From an uncultured Elusimicrobium sp. (GTDB taxonomy: Bacteria; Elusimicrobiota; Elusimicrobia; Elusimicrobiales; Elusimicrobiaceae), in NCBI GenBank assembly GCA_946061795.1, contig CAMGSK010000007.1, forward strand, positions 1-18,713: a DNA stretch of 18,713 nt, read 5' to 3'. The notes below the pieces were generated by a model. The model searched no databases and was not told the origin of the DNA. It worked only from the letters and a program-made list of their open reading frames with translations. The first letter of the stretch is position 1, and every line of letters starts with the position of its first letter. The translations under genes were made by a program, and so were the position numbers. This document shows, in pieces, positions 1 through 6,268 of the stretch.

Positions 1-504
1 TTGCATCAAGTTGATGCAGAATTCATCCGAGCCGCCGCATAACACGCGCCCGGAAGGAATGGAAGAATTAATGGTATTATTCTGAACCATACAAAAACCA
101 CTGCCCGCATAAGGCCCCACAATAAAATATGCGCACGTATTGGCCCAGTTGTCTCCTCCGGGGCGATTGTTTAAAATCACCACATACCGCTCATTACCCC
201 GCATATCCGTGGTGGCAAGCCCCAGATCCAATCCGTTCATCGGAGTCAAAGGAAGGCTCACGTCCAATTCGTCAAAGCTGTACGCCCCGTGCCCCGTGGC
301 CATAAAATAAACTTCCTGCGCCTGGCCGACGGCTTTGACTAACGTTTGCAATTCCGCCGCGCGGGATTTCCATACGGCCTTGGTATATTGCGGCAGGGCA
401 ACAGCTGACAGGATACCGATAATTAAAACAACAACAAGCAGCTCTATCAGCGTAAATCCGGCGTTTTTTACGCCGGGAAATGATTTTTGATAAATTTTGT
501 TCAT
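1..504 (-). CDS. Type IV pilin-like (pseudopilin) protein, 3' end cut by window edge
   Basis: Reading the minus strand from the ATG at 504 gives an open frame of 168 codons that runs off the window, so the C-terminus is missing. Residues 1-16 form a short basic leader ending in Ala-Gly. Phe17 follows, then a hydrophobic stretch (FTLIELLVVVLIIGILSAVA) with Glu at mature position 5. This is the classic class III signal cut and N-methylated by a prepilin peptidase such as PilD. The first helix ends in ALPQY. The rest is a variable globular domain with several cysteines (near residues 126, 139, 155 and 162). Family knowledge: such proteins assemble into type IV pili or pseudopili in the inner membrane. 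The gene's role here is unknown, and no pilus assembly gene is in the window. There is no Shine-Dalgarno sequence; the ATG lies in the loop of a perfect inverted repeat. The first 120 nt closely match the gene at 18030-18539. Confidence 0.85.
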   Translation of the reverse strand, partial: MNKIYQKSFPGVKNAGFTLIELLVVVLIIGILSAVALPQYTKAVWKSRAAELQTLVKAVGQAQEVYFMATGHGAYSFDELDVSLPLTPMNGLDLGLATTDMRGNERYVVILNNRPGGDNWANTCAYFIVGPYAGSGFCMVQNNTINSSIPSGRVLCGGSDEFCINLMQ

Positions 505-530
505 AGCCAAAATTTATCAAAAAAAAAAAA
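484..530 (-). repeat. Inverted repeat around pilin start codon plus T12 tract, copy 1
   Basis: On the minus strand, 12 T residues (530-519) run into TTTTTGATAAATTTTG (523-508). An 8-nt spacer GCTATGAA containing the start codon (504-502) follows, then the exact reverse complement CAAAATTTATCAAAAA (499-484). The stem is 16 bp without mismatch. The same element is present, base for base, at 18519-18565. It could be an RNA hairpin presenting the start codon or a DNA operator covering the -10 and start. Confidence 0.9.
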
Positions 531-538
531 CGCGTCAA
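511..538 (-). promoter_or_regulatory. Candidate pilin promoter with T-tract spacer
   Basis: Minus strand: TTGACG at 538-533, then a 16-bp spacer made mostly of the T12 tract, then TAAATT at 516-511. Six bases separate this -10 candidate from the ATG at 504, so transcription would start at or beside the start codon and give a leaderless message. The -35 match is good and the -10 match only moderate (4 of 6). The second pilin gene keeps the -10 and T tract but not the -35. Confidence 0.35.
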
Positions 539-614
539 GTCCCTGTGACGGGACGAAGAAACGGACTTTCCGGCAAATCCCAAGCGCCCACACGGCCCGT
601 CCGGAATCTTTCAC

Positions 615-645
615 AAAAAAACGCGCCCCGAAGGACGCGTTTTTT
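615..645 (-). terminator. Rho-independent terminator of the MFS-maf-trxB operon
   Basis: On the minus strand the stem ACGCGTCC / GGGCGCGT (one G-U pair) closes a TTCG loop and is followed by a run of seven T residues. It lies 19 bases beyond the trxB stop and marks the end of the operon starting at 3649. Confidence 0.85.
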
Positions 646-663
646 ATCTAAGCACAATCCGTC

Positions 664-1590
664 TCAGCGGTGGAGATTTACGAATGCCGCGGCGGAAATC
701 CCCGCGCGCGCGCCCGTTCCCGCCGCCACGATAGCCTGGCGGAATTGTTCTTCCGTACAATCCCCGGCGGCAAAAATTCCTTCAATATTCGTGCTTTGCC
801 GCGCGTCCACCTTAATCAAGCCGGAAGGTTCCCGGTTCACCGGGGAATCTTTCAGCCACGCCGTTTGAGGCACGGCCCCCACCGCCACAAAAATGCCGGA
901 ACAGGGCACCTGCACGCAGTCTTTGGTCTGTACGTTGCGCACCAGCGCGCCTTTGACACTTTCGTCGCCCAGCACCTCTTCCACCACGCAGTTGAGCAGC
1001 ATGGAAATATTGGGCGTATTTTTCGCTTTTTCCACCGTCACCGCATCGGCGCGGAAGCCTTCGCGGCGGTGCACCAGCGTCACTTTGGGGCAAAACTGGG
1101 CCAAAAACAACGCGTCTTCAAACGCCGTGTTTCCCCCGCCCACCACAATGACTTCTTTGCCTTTAAAGAAAAATCCGTCACATGTGGCGCAGGCGGACAC
1201 GCCGCGTCCTTTCAGTTTTTCTTCTCCTTTCACGCCCAGCCAGCGCGCGGTGGCTCCGGCAGCGATAATCACGGCGAAAGCGCGGTACTGTTCGCCGGAG
1301 GAAGCGGTCAAGATAAAGGGAGGTTTTTCTCCTTCTATTTTCACAATTTCGTCGCTCGTGATTTGCACGCCCAAACGTTTGCACTGTTTGTGCATGTTAT
1401 CCATCAGTTCAAAGCCGCCCACGGGATTTACAAACCCGGCGTAATTTTCCAAATCATTGGTTTGCAGCAGCTGTCCGCCGGGCATGGCGCCGCCGGCGAT
1501 AATGGTTTTTACGCCCGCGCGCACCGCATAAATAGCCGCGCTGCATCCGGCGGGCCCCGCTCCGATTACCAACAAATCCGTTTCCGTCAT
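664..1590 (-). CDS. trxB: Thioredoxin reductase (NADPH-dependent flavoenzyme)
   Basis: TrxB moves electrons from NADPH through FAD and a cysteine pair to thioredoxin in the cytoplasm, maintaining protein thiols. At 308 residues it has the usual length of the low-molecular-weight type. Visible in order: the FAD Rossmann motif GAGPAG (10-15), the redox-active CATC (134-137), the NADPH-binding GGGNTA (151-156), the phosphate-binding HRREGFR (174-180), and the C-terminal FAD motif around GIFAAGDC (271-278) followed by FRQAIVAAGTGARAG. The ATG at 1590 overlaps the maf stop as ATGA. A GGAGGAG sequence inside the end of maf lies at good spacing, so translation is probably coupled. It is the last gene of the operon; no thioredoxin gene is nearby. 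Confidence 0.96.
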   Translation of the reverse strand: MTETDLLVIGAGPAGCSAAIYAVRAGVKTIIAGGAMPGGQLLQTNDLENYAGFVNPVGGFELMDNMHKQCKRLGVQITSDEIVKIEGEKPPFILTASSGEQYRAFAVIIAAGATARWLGVKGEEKLKGRGVSACATCDGFFFKGKEVIVVGGGNTAFEDALFLAQFCPKVTLVHRREGFRADAVTVEKAKNTPNISMLLNCVVEEVLGDESVKGALVRNVQTKDCVQVPCSGIFVAVGAVPQTAWLKDSPVNREPSGLIKVDARQSTNIEGIFAAGDCTEEQFRQAIVAAGTGARAGISAAAFVNLHR

Positions 1591-2141
1591 TTTTCAAACT
1601 CCTCCAGCATTCGGCTGACCAGTTCTACGGGAAACCCCACCACGTTGGTGCGGCTGCCCTTTATTTTTTCAATAAACAAATCGTCATCGTCCTGTACGGC
1701 GTATGCGCCGGCTTTGTCCATGTGTTTGCCGGCCATTTCCTGAAGCTTGGACAAAGGCAAGAGACGCGCTTTGCAGCGGGTTTTGTCCACGCCGCGCACC
1801 AGCATACGCGAGGCGGCGTGTATCATCGTCACGCCCGTATATACCGTTTGCCAAGTCCCGTTTAACTTGCGCAAAATGCGCAAAGCGTCTTTTTTATCTT
1901 TGGGCTTGCCAATCACTTCTCCGCCGCAATAAACCAACGTGTCCGCCCCGATGACCAGCGCATCCGGGTACTGCCGCGCGACTTCAAAAGCTTTCTTGGC
2001 GGATAAATCTGCCACCATGCAATGCGGGCGGCGATAAGCGGTATGCTCCGGCCCCTTGGACGGACAAACAATGAAATTTTTACCCATTTCTTTCAGCAGC
2101 GCAACACGGCGCGGAGAACGGGAGGCAAGCACGATTTCCAT
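1587..2141 (-). CDS. maf: Maf-family nucleoside triphosphate pyrophosphatase
   Basis: Maf proteins hydrolyse non-canonical or specific nucleoside triphosphates (dTTP/UTP or modified pyrimidines, depending on subfamily) to the monophosphate and pyrophosphate. They are linked to housecleaning and septum control. Visible motifs (184-residue form): SRSPRR near residues 7-12, GADT (65-68), GKP (78-80), GAYAVQD (145-151) and the NVVGFP segment (166-171). I chose the ATG at 2141, one base after the stop of the upstream small gene. A TTG at 2156 would add five residues and overlap that gene. Neither start has a clear Shine-Dalgarno sequence, so coupling to the preceding stop is likely. The stop overlaps the trxB start by four bases. 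Subfamily (YhdE-like or YceF-like) was not resolved. Confidence 0.93.
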   Translation of the reverse strand: MEIVLASRSPRRVALLKEMGKNFIVCPSKGPEHTAYRRPHCMVADLSAKKAFEVARQYPDALVIGADTLVYCGGEVIGKPKDKKDALRILRKLNGTWQTVYTGVTMIHAASRMLVRGVDKTRCKARLLPLSKLQEMAGKHMDKAGAYAVQDDDDLFIEKIKGSRTNVVGFPVELVSRMLEEFEK

Positions 2142-2142
2142 A

Positions 2143-2361
2143 TTATTTGCGCACAAATTTGGAAATAATCAAGTAGCCCATCACCAGCCCGACGGCTCCG
2201 CAAATGCTGAAGTACACCGACAGGGGATGAATTCCCACCGGATATACGTGGTTGAGCGCGCCGGCCATTTGCGCGGGCAGCAGCGCGGCCAGCCATTCCA
2301 GCCCCAGCGCGATCAGTCCGCCCACCACCAGCGTCAAAACGGCAAAAACAATTCCTCTCAT
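2143..2361 (-). CDS. Small two-helix membrane protein (possibly DUF4321-like)
   Basis: A 72-residue protein with two hydrophobic segments (about 3-22 and 46-67) joined by a loop with Pro, Gly and His, and a short basic tail ending in KFVRK. The start is well supported: AAAGGAG lies about seven bases before the ATG. It sits between the MFS gene (40-nt gap) and maf (1-nt gap) and so is probably cotranscribed. Small two-helix proteins of the DUF4321 type are found beside maf in some bacteria, and the PVGIHPLSV stretch before helix 2 fits loosely. This assignment is tentative and no function is known. Confidence 0.75.
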   Translation of the reverse strand: MRGIVFAVLTLVVGGLIALGLEWLAALLPAQMAGALNHVYPVGIHPLSVYFSICGAVGLVMGYLIISKFVRK

Positions 2362-2401
2362 ATAAATTCTCCTTTCTTATAATGGTATAAAAAGCCGTTC
2401 C

Positions 2402-3649
2402 TCAATGCAAAGTGACGGAATCTTTTTTGACGGGTACAGGGACGTTGAATTTATTGTCCTGCTCATCGGTCAAATTCCGCCTCAAAGCAAAAAATCCCCA
2501 GCCGGCCGCAAGCGCCACGGCGCCAATAATCAGCCACGGCCCGGGCAAATAATACGGCGCGACATATTGTCCCAGCCATCCTGCGGTAAAAAATCCGGCG
2601 GAAGAACCCAAATTATAAAAAACCATCACCATGCCCAGATAGCGGCCGCGCGTCTGGGAAGAAGCGATATTGGAAGCCAATGTTTGCTCTCCCGGGCTGA
2701 CAATCAACTCCCCCACCGACGCCAAGAATACGCCCGCGGCAATGGGGAGAAAACTGCCGAAAAATCCTACCGAACCGTACCCGGCGGCATATAAAACGCA
2801 GCCGACCAGCATGGCTGTGCTCAGACGCATGCGCTCCATAAAACGGCTGGCGGGATATTGCAGCAGCACGGTGGCCAGCCCGTTAATGGTAAAAAACCAG
2901 CCGATATAATACTCCGGCATGTGCAGGAAGGTGTTGCAATGCACGGAAAGGCCCACCACCAGCTGCGCGTTAACCGCCGTAATCAAAAATACGTAAAAAC
3001 AGATTTTGGCCAAACGGCTGTCTTTTAGGGAGGTCAGTAAAGAAACAAACTTAGGTCTTCTTCCTCTGCCGGCGGACGGCCGGTACGGATCCTGCAAAAA
3101 CCGCTGTAAATACAATACCGTCAACGCGTACGAAAGAGCCGTCAGATAAAACGCCAAACTATAAGAACAACGCACCAAGAATCCGCCCACAGCCGGCCCC
3201 AACGCCCAGCCCAAATTCAACCCGATACGGATAATGCCGAAGGCTTCCACGCGCTGTTTGGGGGTGGTGTTGTCCGTCACCCACGCATTGGAAACCGGGC
3301 GGAACACCGCGCCGAAAAACGCCATTAAAAAATAACACAGCAGCAGCCAGCCCGTTTGCGTATGATATTCAATGCACAAAGCCAAACCCAACATGGCCGC
3401 CACTTCCAGCGCCAGCCCCCACAACATCACAGTCTTGCGCCCAAACGCGTCGGCCAGTTCTCCGGCCAATGCGCTGGAAAAACTGCGGCTGAGCGCGGAA
3501 AGACCGATAATCAACCCCGCCATAGCGGCAGTAAGACCTTTCTGGCTGATAAGATATACGGTAAAAAAGGGAAGAGAAAGTCCGTAGCCAAACAGCAGCA
3601 GGCCGTTGGCCGCGGCAACCAACATCATGGAACGGCGTACCTGATTCAT
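2402..3649 (-). CDS. MFS transporter, probable DHA1-type drug/proton antiporter
   Basis: A 415-residue protein with about 12 hydrophobic segments, the usual size of a 12-helix major facilitator. The loop between helices 2 and 3 carries the MFS motif A (GELADAFGRK, 63-72), and a degenerate partner (SRFMERMRLS) occurs in the second half. The sequence after helix 4 (IIRIGLNLGWALGPAVGGFL) resembles motif C of drug:H+ antiporters, supporting an efflux role in the inner membrane. The substrate cannot be told from sequence. It is the first gene of the minus operon with the small membrane protein, maf and trxB. No Shine-Dalgarno sequence precedes the ATG at 3649. A TACAAT hexamer ends six bases before it, compatible with a leaderless message. 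A start at Met8 or Met9 is possible but equally lacks a ribosome site. Confidence 0.88.
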   Translation of the reverse strand: MNQVRRSMMLVAAANGLLLFGYGLSLPFFTVYLISQKGLTAAMAGLIIGLSALSRSFSSALAGELADAFGRKTVMLWGLALEVAAMLGLALCIEYHTQTGWLLLCYFLMAFFGAVFRPVSNAWVTDNTTPKQRVEAFGIIRIGLNLGWALGPAVGGFLVRCSYSLAFYLTALSYALTVLYLQRFLQDPYRPSAGRGRRPKFVSLLTSLKDSRLAKICFYVFLITAVNAQLVVGLSVHCNTFLHMPEYYIGWFFTINGLATVLLQYPASRFMERMRLSTAMLVGCVLYAAGYGSVGFFGSFLPIAAGVFLASVGELIVSPGEQTLASNIASSQTRGRYLGMVMVFYNLGSSAGFFTAGWLGQYVAPYYLPGPWLIIGAVALAAGWGFFALRRNLTDEQDNKFNVPVPVKKDSVTLH

Positions 3650-3655
3650 GTATAT

Positions 3656-3661
3656 ATTGTA
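3656..3661 (-). promoter_or_regulatory. Candidate -10 box of the MFS operon (leaderless geometry)
   Basis: TACAAT on the minus strand, with six bases between it and the ATG at 3649. No convincing -35 was found. Transcription from here would begin at or next to the start codon. Confidence 0.35.
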
Positions 3662-3705
3662 TTAAATCCGCCTCCGTCCCGTCCGCTCCCGTCTTAGGCT
3701 GAGAA

Positions 3706-3730
3706 TATAGTAAAATAAAAAAAGGAGTTT
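3706..3730 (+). promoter_or_regulatory. ispE leader: candidate -10 and strong ribosome-binding site
   Basis: TATAGT at 3706-3711 is a candidate -10 without a good -35. A strong AAAGGAG Shine-Dalgarno sequence (about 3721-3727) lies eight bases before the ispE ATG and fixes the start at 3736. Confidence 0.45.
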
Positions 3731-3735
3731 ACGCC

Positions 3736-4698
3736 ATGAAAACCTTGACCCTCAACGCCCCGGCAAAAGTAAATCTTTTTCTGGAAGTGACCGGCAAACG
3801 GCCGGACGGATATCACGAACTGGCCACGCTGTTCGCCAAAGTTTCGCTTTGCGACGTACTGCATATTCAAGCGCAGCCGGCGGAGCGGGAAGACTTGCGC
3901 CTGCGCATTACGGGTCCTTTGGGAGATGGTTTGGCGGCTAATGACGATAACTTGGTTCTCCGGGCCGTACGCGCTTTTGAAAACCGTTTCGGCCTGACAC
4001 TGCACGCTGATATCCTACTGGATAAACGCATTCCCATGGGCGCGGGGCTGGGAGGCGGCTCCTCCGACGCGGGCACCATCCTGCGCGCGCTTTGCGCGCT
4101 GTTTGACAAAAAAACGGATGATCTTCTGCCCGCCGCGGCGCGGCTGGGAGCGGACGTTCCGCTGTTTCTTTATCCGGACACCTTTTTAAAAGGAGAGGGT
4201 ATCGGAGAAAAACTGACTCCCGTTTCCTTTGCCGGACCGCTTCCGTGGGCCGTTTTGGTCTATCCGGACACCCCCGTCCCCACCAAAGGCGTTTTTGGCC
4301 GGCTGAGTTTACCGGACGAAGCCTCCGTCTTGACAAATTTGGCCAATTTAAATAAACTATTAGAGTACGTAAGACAAGGGGCAAATCCGACCCTCTGGCA
4401 AACCTTGTTCTTTAACCGATTAGAAAACGCCGTATTGCCTTACGTATGTTCCGTACGAAGCGCGAAAGAAGACTTTTCCGCCCTGGGCGCACGCCCTTTA
4501 ATGTCCGGTTCCGGTTCGACCGTTTTTGCTTTAGTTTCCGACCGGGGACAAGCCGAAGATTTGGCAGGGAGAATGAAACAAAAGGGACGAAAAGTATTCA
4601 CCGTACGTTTCGGAGGGACAAAGGATGAAAATAACGGAAATTCGGATTCATTTGATGGGGGAAGAGCGGCTGAAAGCGTTCGCCAGCGTGACGTTTGA
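3736..4698 (+). CDS. ispE: 4-diphosphocytidyl-2-C-methyl-D-erythritol kinase
   Basis: IspE phosphorylates the 2-hydroxyl of CDP-methylerythritol with ATP in the non-mevalonate (MEP) isoprenoid pathway. It is a GHMP kinase: Lys11 in NAPAKVNL and Asp140 in LGADVPLF match the catalytic pair; the glycine-rich ATP loop is PMGAGLGGGSSDAG (100-113); motif 3 is LMSGSGSTVFAL (255-266). At 320 residues it is somewhat long for the family. The last ~24 residues (297-320) are polar and lie wholly in sequence that also encodes the start of SpoVG in the +1 frame. The overlap is 74 nt, so this tail is probably not conserved. In Bacillus subtilis ispE also lies upstream of spoVG, with purR and yabJ between. 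Confidence 0.95.
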   Translation: MKTLTLNAPAKVNLFLEVTGKRPDGYHELATLFAKVSLCDVLHIQAQPAEREDLRLRITGPLGDGLAANDDNLVLRAVRAFENRFGLTLHADILLDKRIPMGAGLGGGSSDAGTILRALCALFDKKTDDLLPAAARLGADVPLFLYPDTFLKGEGIGEKLTPVSFAGPLPWAVLVYPDTPVPTKGVFGRLSLPDEASVLTNLANLNKLLEYVRQGANPTLWQTLFFNRLENAVLPYVCSVRSAKEDFSALGARPLMSGSGSTVFALVSDRGQAEDLAGRMKQKGRKVFTVRFGGTKDENNGNSDSFDGGRAAESVRQRDV

Positions 4699-4921
4699 CG
4701 ATTGCTTTGTAGTCCGCAATATGAAAGTGGTGGAAGGCGCCAAAGGAATATTTTTATGCATGCCCTCGCGTAAATTGCAAGACGGCACGCATAAAGACAT
4801 GGTGCATCCCATTAATCAGGATTTTAGGCAATATCTGGAAGAAAACGTTTTGAAAGCTTACCAGGAAGAACTGGCCAAAAATCCCCAAGCCGCTTCAGCG
4901 GCGCAAGAGCAGGACGCGTAA
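4625..4921 (+). CDS. spoVG: SpoVG family regulatory protein
   Basis: A 98-residue protein matching the SpoVG family over most of its length: MKITEIRIHL start, then KAFASVTFDDCFVVRNMKV, a GIFLCMPSRK segment (42-51), DMVHPIN (59-65) and a C-terminal helix (FRQYLEENVLKAYQEEL). In Bacillus and Borrelia SpoVG binds nucleic acid and affects gene expression; in non-sporulating bacteria its targets are mostly unknown. The last ~15 residues are Ala/Gln-rich and probably disordered. The start at 4625 is supported by the family N-terminus and by purine-rich GGAGGGACAAAGG just upstream, inside ispE. It overlaps ispE by 74 nt in another frame and is followed after 20 nt by tRNA-Gln. Confidence 0.93.
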   Translation: MKITEIRIHLMGEERLKAFASVTFDDCFVVRNMKVVEGAKGIFLCMPSRKLQDGTHKDMVHPINQDFRQYLEENVLKAYQEELAKNPQAASAAQEQDA

Positions 4922-4941
4922 ACGCTTCAGTCAGAATTTAA

Positions 4942-5015
4942 TTCCGGATGGTGAAATGGTATCACTACTGGTTTTGGTCCAGTCATTCTAGGTTCGAGTC
5001 CTAGTCCGGAAACCA
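4942..5015 (+). tRNA. tRNA-Gln (anticodon TTG), CCA encoded
   Basis: Acceptor arms TTCCGGA (4942-4948) and TCCGGAA (5005-5011) pair fully. The anticodon stem ACTGG/CCAGT encloses loop TTTTGGT, placing TTG at 34-36, which reads CAA (Gln). The T loop is GGTTCGAGTCC, the discriminator is A (5012), and CCA is encoded at 5013-5015. It lies only 20 nt after spoVG with no terminator between, so it is probably cotranscribed with ispE-spoVG and processed. Confidence 0.97.
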
Positions 5016-5018
5016 TAC

Positions 5019-5055
5019 AATACAGCCAAACTGCAATGTTTGGCTGTATTTTTTT
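5019..5055 (+). terminator. Strong Rho-independent terminator after tRNA-Gln
   Basis: AATACAGCCAAAC (5019-5031) pairs perfectly with GTTTGGCTGTATT (5038-5050) over a 6-nt loop, followed by more T residues to 5055. It ends the ispE-spoVG-tRNA-Gln unit. Confidence 0.93.
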
Positions 5056-5090
5056 GCAGGGTTTAGCCGCCTTATTTCTACACAATCTCC

Positions 5091-6059
5091 TTAAAATTTA
5101 ATTTTCAGCGTTTTTTTCAGAGTAAACCGCAAGGCTTTAAGAGGACGGGTAAAAAAATCCGGACAAAGTTGGAAAAATATTTTCCCGGACAAATTTAATT
5201 TTTTCAAAATGCGGCGGTACGCGGGACTCCCCCGGTGTATGGAAACGGGAAGACCGCCGGCCGCAATCCAGCGCGAGTATCCCTCGTACCATTCCCTAAA
5301 ATAGTAGTAGCACCAAAACTTGCGCGGCCCCGTGCTGTGAATGATAAAGGCCTCCTGGAGTTTTTTCCTGCCGGAGCTGGCGGGGCAGTTGTATGACTCA
5401 TTTAAAGGAATGACGCGCAATTTAAATTTTTCAACCGCCAGATTAATCATTCCCTGGTCCGGCAAAAACAAGTCATTTGCATACACCGCCGTCTTCTGAT
5501 ACAACCAATCACATATTTCCGTTCCGCTCACCCCTCCGGCTTTTTTCGTCAGCGCAATAAATCCGCTGTTGTAGCCTGTGGCGTCCATAGCAAAACCCGG
5601 TATTTCCCTATAAAAATTGCCCCGGACGGAACCAAAGGTGGGGTCTTGCACCAAGCCCACTGCGCCGCTTAATTGCTCAAACACCGCATTGAGTTCTTTT
5701 TGAACAAGCACGTCGCTGTCCAAGTATAAGACCTCGTCATAGTAGTCTGACAAACCGAAACAGTCATAGCGCGCAAAAGAAGCTTCGGTAAAATTTTTGA
5801 TAGAAGGCGTCTGCGGCAAAGGCAGGGGATATTGGTAATCAAACACGCGCACTCCCGGCAAACTTTCCAAGGCGGCTTGATTTTCCTTGGAAACTTTAAA
5901 CCCCGCCACAAAAATATCCGCTTTTTCCGCCAGCTGCGGGCTGTGATTTAACAAACTCCATAAACTGACATACAAACAAAAAGCGTATTTATCATCACAC
6001 GCGGCGAAAATGCAGCTTTGGCGGGTTTTATATTTTAAATACCGAGCAAGACTCTTCAT
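5091..6059 (-). CDS. Glycosyltransferase family 8 protein
   Basis: A 322-residue protein of the GT8 (GT-A fold, retaining) family, whose bacterial members transfer galactose or glucose from a UDP-sugar to lipopolysaccharide core or other surface glycans. Visible: an N-terminal strand IFAACDDKYAFCLYVSLWSLL (17-37), the metal-binding DxD as LYLDSDVLV (Asp114, Asp116), YNSGFIAL (163-170), DQGMINL (201-207) and the HSTGPRKFW motif (241-249) that holds the second metal/UDP contact. The C-terminus is basic, perhaps for membrane contact. I chose the ATG at 6059 because GGGAGG precedes it at about 5 nt and the family fold begins soon after. An in-frame ATG at 6167 would add 36 unrelated residues. It stands alone, with a hairpin-rich RNA and its terminator upstream. 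Acceptor unknown. Confidence 0.9.
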   Translation of the reverse strand: MKSLARYLKYKTRQSCIFAACDDKYAFCLYVSLWSLLNHSPQLAEKADIFVAGFKVSKENQAALESLPGVRVFDYQYPLPLPQTPSIKNFTEASFARYDCFGLSDYYDEVLYLDSDVLVQKELNAVFEQLSGAVGLVQDPTFGSVRGNFYREIPGFAMDATGYNSGFIALTKKAGGVSGTEICDWLYQKTAVYANDLFLPDQGMINLAVEKFKLRVIPLNESYNCPASSGRKKLQEAFIIHSTGPRKFWCYYYFREWYEGYSRWIAAGGLPVSIHRGSPAYRRILKKLNLSGKIFFQLCPDFFTRPLKALRFTLKKTLKIKF

Positions 6060-6213
6060 GTTTCCTCCCATTTGAGCGAAGCGGCCGCGGAAAGGAACGC
6101 ATGGAATTTGATCGGGGAATTTCACAAGTTCCTTCCGCCTTATACGCGGTTTCCGGTGTATAAACACAGAGGATTCCTATGAAAAATAAAGAAGTGAAGC
6201 GAAGAAGAAGGAA
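6060..6213 (-). other. Leader between structured RNA and glycosyltransferase
   Basis: A 154-base stretch between the terminator of the structured RNA and the GT8 start. It contains the GGGAGG ribosome site next to the ATG and a pyrimidine-rich start (TTCCTTCTTCTTCGCTTC on the minus strand). I found no convincing promoter here. The glycosyltransferase may therefore depend on read-through of the terminator upstream or on a promoter I cannot recognise. Confidence 0.4.
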
Positions 6214-6268
6214 CAAAAAACGGCTGTGTAATACAAGTCTAATCGCAGTCTTGTAATCAAACAGCCGT
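6214..6268 (-). terminator. Terminator of the structured RNA
   Basis: Minus strand ACGGCTGT (6268-6261) pairs with ACAGCCGT (6227-6220). An inner TACAAG/CTTGTA stem lies between them, and six T residues follow (6220-6215). The hairpin plus T run is oriented for minus-strand transcription. Confidence 0.8.

Noticed and set aside
484..530. Pilin palindrome as a Rho-independent terminator
   Set aside because: The T tract precedes the hairpin on the coding strand and A residues follow on the other, the wrong order for termination in either direction.
272..583. Minus-strand open frame overlapping the first pilin gene
   Set aside because: It is another frame of the pilin gene, containing the T tract as Phe residues; the real frame shows the prepilin leader.
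670..1743. Long plus-strand open frame opposite trxB and maf
   Set aside because: It is the antisense of two well-supported conserved genes, has low-complexity His/Arg-rich composition and no domain.
6060..6167. Start of the glycosyltransferase at 6167
   Set aside because: The extra 36 residues are not GT8-like and the ATG at 6059 has a strong GGGAGG site.
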